Origin: Proteobacteria bacterium SPGG2
Lineage (GTDB): Bacteria > Pseudomonadota > Gammaproteobacteria > Acidiferrobacterales > SPGG2
Direction of reading: 5' to 3'
Length of the DNA stretch: 12,863 nt
NCBI GenBank assembly: GCA_001643475.1
Contig: LXTK01000085.1
Span: 1-12,863, forward strand
Under the pieces are notes generated by a model. The model saw nothing but the letters and a program-made list of their open reading frames with translations, was not told where the DNA came from and made no database searches. This document shows positions 7,245 through 12,863 of this stretch, piece by piece (within the stretch, counting starts at the first letter, position 1; each line of letters starts with the position of its first letter). Made by a program: the position numbers and the translations under genes.

Positions 7245-7780
7245 TTTTCCTCCCTATCATCATTTGATCGATGCTTGGGTTGAATAGAAATGAAACAACG
7301 CCCCTGTGCATCATTCCCCTTGGCAAGGAATCGCCGAGCATCGAGGTCATAATGAATTTCCGGGCAACGAAGCTTAGATTCTCCTTGAAGGAAAGTTACG
7401 TTGCCAAATAGATCGAGCTTTCGACTCTTTACATAATATTTCAATCGATCCGCGGTCGCGTGCATTTTCTGTTCGATTTCCTCGGGACGATTGTCGACGG
7501 TAATAGGCCTGCCGTAAGCATGGAACGTTTCGATCTCACCTTCGACAAATGTTGCTTCGATCTTATCTGCTTTGATCGAGAGTACACCGTCTGTCAGTGA
7601 CACATCGCCACGATAGAGTGCGGTGCCGGTGCGATCATCGATTTCTATTGTCTGAGCATAGACCTTTATTGGTTCGTTTTTTTTGGTATCGGCCGCATCT
7701 ATGGCGGCGGGTATCGCGAAACCAGTTACTACGATACTAACGACTGACATTAGTCGAAGATTTATAAGGGTGGACCACAT
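7241..7780 (-). CDS. lptA: Periplasmic LPS-binding protein LptA
   Basis: LptA forms the periplasmic beta-jellyroll bridge that carries LPS from LptC to LptD. The mature part has the expected repeated strand pattern: IKVYAQTIEIDDRTGTALYRG, then VSLTDGVLSIKADKIEA, DRLKYYVKSRKLDLFGNV, and a tail after LRCPEIHYDLDARRF. I chose ATG-7780 (179 residues) because it begins MWSTLINLRLMSVVSIVVTG and reads as a signal peptide ending near AIDAAD. The longer frame from 7867 adds 29 polar residues that would overlap lptC by 41 bases and spoil the signal. There is no strong Shine-Dalgarno before 7780, and ATG-7750 is another possible start. The stop overlaps the lptB start. Confidence 0.9.
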   Translation of the reverse strand: MWSTLINLRLMSVVSIVVTGFAIPAAIDAADTKKNEPIKVYAQTIEIDDRTGTALYRGDVSLTDGVLSIKADKIEATFVEGEIETFHAYGRPITVDNRPEEIEQKMHATADRLKYYVKSRKLDLFGNVTFLQGESKLRCPEIHYDLDARRFLAKGNDAQGRCFISIQPKHRSNDDREEN

Positions 7781-7826
7781 AGAATCGAATTTGTTGGTTA
7801 TCCTTGTTTTGCAGGTTGGTGCTTGA

Positions 7827-8258
7827 TCAATCAAGTAAGATGCGAAGCTTGGGTGTTGACATCTCACTATTTTGATCGGAACTACTGCCGGTGCGTGTGA
7901 TTTTCACGTTTCCTGTCATTAAAATCTCTTTCTTGTTGTCGTCAAACCAGGCCAAATCTGCCTTAGCGTGAATGGGCACGCGCCCCACCGTATATCGGAT
8001 AAGATGTGGATTATCTAGCCGCAACGTCTTGTTGTATTCGAAGTGCTGCATAGTGTCGGCGGTGAGGGTGTATTTTCGTTGACCTTCCTCATTCATCACG
8101 GTGGCTTCAAAGTTGTCGATGTAATAGCTTGGTTCGTGATTTTCGCCGGCTGTCAAGGACGATACTGGGTCAGTTATACGGTGCAGGAACCACCAAGACG
8201 TGATTGCCGCCGTTAGCAAGAGTACGGCGAGCATTCCTCTTCTTAGATCAAAGGTCAT
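7827..8258 (-). CDS. lptC: LPS export protein LptC, unusually short
   Basis: LptC is a bitopic inner-membrane protein whose periplasmic jellyroll accepts LPS from LptBFG and passes it to LptA. One N-terminal membrane helix is seen (about residues 8-26, GMLAVLLLTAAITSWWFL). Then come family-type strands: YYIDNFEATVMNEEGQ, YTLTADTMQHFEYNKTLRLDNPHLI, and IHAKADLAWFDDNKKEILMTGNV. It stops at residue 143, just after the strand STPKLRILLD, where E. coli LptC has 191 residues and continues through a 'YAETD-PV' strand and a final pair of strands. None of the three frames in the 46 bases before lptA encodes that missing part, so it is absent rather than merely out of frame. It may be a naturally minimal LptC or a partial deletion. 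It follows kdsC by 36 bases and has no strong ribosome-binding site. Confidence 0.85.
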   Translation of the reverse strand: MTFDLRRGMLAVLLLTAAITSWWFLHRITDPVSSLTAGENHEPSYYIDNFEATVMNEEGQRKYTLTADTMQHFEYNKTLRLDNPHLIRYTVGRVPIHAKADLAWFDDNKKEILMTGNVKITRTGSSSDQNSEMSTPKLRILLD

Positions 8259-8294
8259 GACAAACTAATACCTTTTGTGCAAATCATGCCTGGG

Positions 8295-8846
8295 CTATAG
8301 GTAACGTTGCATCGTCGTCGCATAGGTACCTTGGGCACGCATGATCATCTCACACACTTCACGTACGGCCCCGTGTCCACCAGCGCTCGGCGTAACCCAA
8401 TGAGCGTGCTCTTTGACGAGTTCGTGAGCATCGTTAACGGCTACCGCTAAGCCTACTTGTAACATGGCCGGCAGATCTACGACATCATCGCCAACAAAGG
8501 CAGCTTGTGTCGGTTGCAACGCCAGTTTGGTTAGTAATTCTTTTAACACCGAAAGCTTATCTTCCCGACCCTGGTACAAATGTTTGACTTTAAGGTCGGC
8601 GGCCCTGTGTTTGACCGAACCTGACGTGCGTCCAGTTATAATGCCGACTTCTATACCTGTTTGCTGCAACATCTTGATGCCATGGCCGTCACGGATATTG
8701 AATGCTTTAGATTCGGTGCCGTCTTCACCGATTAGCAGCCGACCATCCGTAAGCACGCCGTCAACATCTAGCAGCACGAGACGTATATTCATCGCTATTT
8801 CATGAAGACTATCTTGGGAGGTATTGGGCGGTGCGACCGCTGACAT
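8295..8846 (-). CDS. kdsC: 3-deoxy-D-manno-octulosonate 8-phosphate phosphatase KdsC
   Basis: HAD-superfamily phosphatase that releases Kdo from Kdo-8-phosphate for lipid A core synthesis. The nucleophile motif DVDGVLTDG places the two catalytic Asp at residues 27 and 29. A second motif is IITGRTS, an HLYQGREDKL block typical of KdsC follows, and the metal-binding FVGDDVVDLP and AGGHGAVREVCE near the C-terminus are intact. The length of 183 fits the family (E. coli 188). I take ATG-8846, whose A is the last base of the kdsD stop (TGATG). A TTG three bases earlier is also in frame, and ATG-8792 (MNIRLVLLDVDG) would give a shorter protein without the usual N-terminal tail. It acts directly after kdsD in the same pathway and operon. 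Confidence 0.95.
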   Translation of the reverse strand: MSAVAPPNTSQDSLHEIAMNIRLVLLDVDGVLTDGRLLIGEDGTESKAFNIRDGHGIKMLQQTGIEVGIITGRTSGSVKHRAADLKVKHLYQGREDKLSVLKELLTKLALQPTQAAFVGDDVVDLPAMLQVGLAVAVNDAHELVKEHAHWVTPSAGGHGAVREVCEMIMRAQGTYATTMQRYL

Positions 8847-9823
8847 CAAACAATACCGGCTCTTAGCAAAACCTGCATGTTTAGCGCACCCAGCACATGG
8901 TTATCGCTGTCCACCACATATAACCCGTTGAAGTTATGTTGCCGTATCAGCTGAACTGCTTCGTGGGCCAGCCGGCCGGCACCAATAGTTGTCGGATCGT
9001 GCGTCATAACATCATTGATCTTTGCCTTGTAAACATCAACTCCTTGGTTTAGTGTTCGACGCAGGTCGCCATCCGTATAAATACCGCAAAGGCAACCCTG
9101 TTTGTCGACCACCCCCGTCATTCCCAGACCCTTGCTTGTCATTTCTAGCAGCGCGTCCTGTAGTGATGCGTCATGTGTAACAACTGGGATCTGTTCGCCG
9201 GTATGCATAATGTCTTCTACGTAGATCAGTAGTCGTCGACCAAGTAGGCCACCCGGATGAAAACCCGCAAAATCCTCTCGAGTGAAATTGCGGGATCTCA
9301 GCAGTGCAACCGCAATTGCATCCCCCATCGCCAGGGCGGCGGTTGTGCTGGCTGTCGGCGATAAGTTCATTGGGCATGCCTCCTTCTCAACACTGACATC
9401 GAGACTGGCATCAGCCTGCCGAGTTAAACTCGAACTGGTATTTCCAGTTAGCGCGATAAGTTTTACTCCCATACGCTTGATGATCGGTAAGATCGTAAGA
9501 ATCTCCTTACTCTCGCCCGAATTAGAGATCGCTAACACGATATCCTCCGGTGTAATCATACCGAGATCGCCGTGACTTGCTTCGCCAGGGTGTACAAAGA
9601 ACGCAGGGGTACCGGTGCTTGCTAGGGTGGCCGCGATCTTTCCGCCAATGTGCCCTGACTTGCCAACGCCAACTATGATGACACGCCCTTTGCACTCGAG
9701 GATCAACTCGCACGCACGTACAAACCCCTCGTCGATGCGATCGGCGAGAGCCGCTACCGCCTTCGCCTCTAGGGCCACTACATCACGACCGTGCTCGCGG
9801 AATGACGGTTCTTTCTTGGTCAA
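8846..9823 (-). CDS. kdsD: Arabinose-5-phosphate isomerase KdsD
   Basis: Converts D-ribulose-5-phosphate to D-arabinose-5-phosphate, the first committed precursor of Kdo. An SIS domain occupies about residues 40-180. It carries VGVGKSGHIGGKIAAT (Lys55), the HPGEASHGDLGM loop, SNSGESKEI, and FHPGGLLGRRL, which holds the His expected in catalysis. Two CBS domains follow, from VEDIMHTGEQIPVV to the end, the second closing with NGLYVVDSDNHVLGALNM. The 325 residues compare with 328 in E. coli. The start is TTG-9823. An in-frame TAG lies four codons upstream and no ATG fits before the conserved part, so TTG is likely, although no Shine-Dalgarno is visible. It heads the - strand operon, divergent from mlaF. 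The yrbG gene found between them in E. coli is absent. Confidence 0.96.
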   Translation of the reverse strand: MTKKEPSFREHGRDVVALEAKAVAALADRIDEGFVRACELILECKGRVIIVGVGKSGHIGGKIAATLASTGTPAFFVHPGEASHGDLGMITPEDIVLAISNSGESKEILTILPIIKRMGVKLIALTGNTSSSLTRQADASLDVSVEKEACPMNLSPTASTTAALAMGDAIAVALLRSRNFTREDFAGFHPGGLLGRRLLIYVEDIMHTGEQIPVVTHDASLQDALLEMTSKGLGMTGVVDKQGCLCGIYTDGDLRRTLNQGVDVYKAKINDVMTHDPTTIGAGRLAHEAVQLIRQHNFNGLYVVDSDNHVLGALNMQVLLRAGIV

Positions 9824-10094
9824 CGCTGTGGTCTAACGTGAGAGAAGACGCTATGAGTATATATAAACAAGGATAAATATCCCATGGCTGGGCCCGGCCA
9901 CGACAGCCCCTAGGTTTACACCAACCAACCAATGAGACGCTAGTAGTCACACTCGGCGTGCGCTATGTGCTATAAAACTGGGAACAAGACACGCTTTAAG
10001 TGTCTATATGGGGATATGCCCTGTGCAGCTCAACAGCGATATCTAACCCACGATCGCGTGGGACTAGCCCTTGGTGTACACACGGAAGCATAGA
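9824..10094. promoter_or_regulatory. Divergent control region between kdsD and mlaF, with three small dyads
   Basis: This 271-base gap should hold the promoters of both the kdsD-lpt and mla operons. No convincing sigma-70 pair is visible. The + strand has TATAAA at about 9971 and the - strand has AT-rich TATATATACT at about 9854-9863, both without a good -35. Three dyads are present. TGGCTGGGCCCGGCCA (9885-9900) is a palindrome with one mismatched pair. AGACAC/GTGTCT has a 7-base loop (9987-10005). CCCACG/CGTGGG has a 4-base loop (10047-10062), ending 32 bases before the chosen mlaF start. None is followed by a T-run, so they are not terminators. Possible operators or leader structures; function not shown. 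Confidence 0.45.
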
Positions 10095-10924
10095 TTGGAA
10101 ACATCCGACGCCCCCACATCCGACCGTAGGGTTTTGGTCGAAATCCATGATCTTGATTTCGCTCGTGGTGAAAGACCCATATTTGAAGGTCTGAACCTTG
10201 AGGTGCGACGCGGGCAAGTGACCGCTATTTTGGGAGGCAGCGGAACCGGCAAGACCACGCTGTTGAATCTTATCGGTGGCCGCCTGCATCCCGATGCCGG
10301 TGACGTAATAGTCGACGGGTGCTCAGTACCGGCTTTGACGACGGCGGAGCTCTATGAGATCCGCAAACGCATGGGCATGCTTTTTCAAAGTGGGGCGTTG
10401 CTCACAGACCTCAACGTTTTTGACAATGTCGCCTTTCCAATTCGCGAGCACACACGACTGCCTGAATCCATCATCCGCAATCTCGTGTTACTGAAATTGG
10501 AATTGGTAGGGTTGCGTGGCGCGCGTGCACTGTTGCCAGCGCAATTATCAGGCGGTATGGCCCGTCGGGTAGCATTGGCACGGGCTATCGCACTCGACCC
10601 GTTGATGGTTATGTACGACGAACCTTTCACAGGGCTCGATCCAATCTCTATGGGAGTGATTGTCAAGCTGATTCGTGAGTTGAACGATGCCTTGGGCATG
10701 ACATCTATTGTCGTTACCCACGATGTGTCCGATGCATGCAGCATTGCCGACTATATCTATTTGATTGGCGACGGCAGCATTCTTGCTCAAGGCACACCTG
10801 AGGAAATGCAAAAAACGAACTCTACCCAAGTGCGACAATTCATGGATGGTTTACCCGATGGGCCTGTGCCATACCATTATCCCGCGGCCGACTATATCGA
10901 CGACCTATTGCAAGGAAATTCGCA

Positions 10925-10928
<4 letters not shown>
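10095..10928 (+). CDS. mlaF: Phospholipid transport ATP-binding protein MlaF
   Basis: Cytoplasmic ATPase of the MlaFEDB complex that moves phospholipids between the inner membrane and periplasmic MlaC, maintaining outer-membrane lipid asymmetry. It shows Walker A GGSGTGKTT (about residues 47-55), the Q-loop MGMLFQSGALLTD, the signature LSGGMARRVALARAIALDP, Walker B VMYDEPFTGLDP, the switch His in VVTHDV, and the MlaF-type tail VRQFMDGLPDGPVPYHYPAADY that packs on its partner subunits. The start is uncertain. TTG-10095 (277 residues) has CGGAAG six bases upstream and matches the E. coli N-terminus length. TTG-10071 or GTG-10074 would add seven or eight residues and lack a ribosome-binding site. 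The stop overlaps the mlaE start (ATGA). First gene of the mla operon. Confidence 0.95.
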
Positions 10929-11704
<776 letters not shown>

Positions 11705-11705
11705 G

Positions 11706-12170
11706 ATGGCGAAACAGACAACGTTGGAGCTGTGGGTAGGCCTTTTCGGTGTTGCCGGCCTGTTGGCCCTGTCGATGCTTGCGTTCAAGGTGGCGAACCT
11801 GGGCGCCAGCGATATCAGTCAGGGCTACCGGGTGGCAGCTCGATTTGACAATATCGGTCAATTGAAGCGGCGTGCGCCCATCACGTTGGCGGGCGTGCGT
11901 ATCGGCAGGGTCTCAGACATCACCATCGACGACGATTTCTATGCTGTCGTGACGCTCACGATAAGTGACAAATACGACAAGCTTCCGCTCGATACGAGTG
12001 CCTCGATTCTTACGTCGGGCCTATTGGGTCAGCAGTATGTGGCATTGGAACCAGGTGCGGAAGAAGAGTATCTAAAGGATGGAAGCGAGCTGCAGGTGAC
12101 ACAGTCGGCATTGGTGCTGGAAAAGCTCATCAGTCAGTTCCTGTATGGGAAGTCGGAGACCGGTAATTGA
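11706..12170 (+). CDS. mlaD: MCE-domain phospholipid-binding protein MlaD
   Basis: Inner-membrane-anchored MCE protein whose hexamer forms the periplasmic lipid channel of MlaFEDB. One N-terminal membrane helix is present (about residues 7-28, LWVGLFGVAGLLALSMLAFKVA), followed by a single MCE domain with RVAARFDNIGQLKRRAPITLAGVRIGRV, AVVTLTISDKYDKLPLDTSASI and LTSGLLGQQYVALEPGA. A C-terminal helix (ALVLEKLISQFLYG) lines the pore in known structures. The 154 residues are a little shorter than E. coli MlaD (183), mostly from the C-terminal tail. I chose ATG-11706 because GGGGAAGG lies five bases upstream. An in-frame ATG at 11691 would overlap mlaE and add five residues before the helix. Confidence 0.95.
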   Translation: MAKQTTLELWVGLFGVAGLLALSMLAFKVANLGASDISQGYRVAARFDNIGQLKRRAPITLAGVRIGRVSDITIDDDFYAVVTLTISDKYDKLPLDTSASILTSGLLGQQYVALEPGAEEEYLKDGSELQVTQSALVLEKLISQFLYGKSETGN

Positions 12171-12186
12171 TCTAAAGCGGTAAACG

Positions 12187-12794
<608 letters not shown>

Positions 12795-12798
<4 letters not shown>

Positions 12799-12863
12799 AT
12801 CAAGATAACGGCCTCACGGTTCACGAAGGTACGATCAAGGTTCATGGACAATTGACGTTCGCT
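12795..12863 (+). CDS. mlaB: MlaB, STAS-domain subunit (3' end outside window)
   Basis: The first 23 codons follow a GTG that overlaps the mlaC stop (GTGA). They read MNQDNGLTVHEGTIKVHGQLTFA, a short strand-turn-strand fitting the beginning of a STAS domain. MlaB binds MlaF in the cytoplasm and stabilises the transporter, and mlaB directly follows mlaC in most Gammaproteobacteria. The call rests on position plus these few residues. Confidence 0.75.

Noticed and set aside
7781..7867. Longer lptA start at 7867
   Set aside because: It would add 29 polar residues before the signal peptide and overlap lptC by 41 bases. ATG-7780 gives a normal signal peptide and family length.
9996..10289. Open frame on the - strand over the mlaF start region
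   Set aside because: It is antisense to the conserved Walker A part of mlaF and shows no recognisable protein features.
10574..10592. TGGCAC followed by a GC-like element, resembling a sigma-54 promoter
   Set aside because: It lies inside the ABC signature of mlaF and the -12 half is a poor match. No sigma-54 site in the window has both halves well matched.

Overview
The window is a chromosomal segment of a gammaproteobacterium. It carries the well-known 'yrb/yhb' block in its usual order and orientation: mlaFEDCB on the + strand, and diverging from it kdsD-kdsC-lptC-lptA-lptB-rpoN-hpf-ptsN-rapZ on the - strand. The MlaFEDCB, LptBAC and KdsCD proteins show that the cell makes a Kdo-containing LPS outer membrane. 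HprK and a mannose-type EIIA next to rapZ is an arrangement typical of Beta- and Gammaproteobacteria outside the enterics. The species cannot be named from the sequence.

Layout. 1-1274 (+): mgtE, missing its first few dozen codons. 1404-1805 (+): a small stand-alone WYL-like protein. 1813-2222 (-): a damaged mannose-type PTS EIIA gene. 2219-3073 (-): rapZ, intact. 3070-4006 (-): hprK, a clear pseudogene. 4016-4492 (-): ptsN, intact. 4547-4855 (-): hpf. 4872-6356 (-): rpoN. 6519-8258 (-): lptB, lptA and a short lptC. 8295-9823 (-): kdsC and kdsD. 9824-10094: divergent control region with several small dyads. 10095-12798 (+): mlaF, mlaE, mlaD, mlaC, followed by the first 23 codons of mlaB.

How the genes work together. 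The right two thirds is an envelope module. KdsD and KdsC supply Kdo for LPS, LptA/B/C belong to the LPS export bridge, and Mla moves phospholipids between the membranes. The left part is the regulatory module RpoN / Hpf / EIIANtr / HprK / RapZ / EIIA.

The most striking observation is that the phosphotransfer arm of that regulatory module is decaying. hprK has a one-base deletion, an in-frame amber codon and two one-base insertions. Correcting these restores a 311-residue HprK whose stop overlaps the rapZ start. The EIIA has lost its phosphorylatable His (His to Gln) and goes out of frame after its GVNLPM motif. The npr and ptsP/ptsI genes that often follow are not present. RapZ and EIIANtr, interleaved with the broken genes, are intact. 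I see no mobile element, CRISPR array, tRNA or rRNA. Nothing looks like a wholly new system; the interest lies in this selective erosion, a shortened LptC and the dyads.
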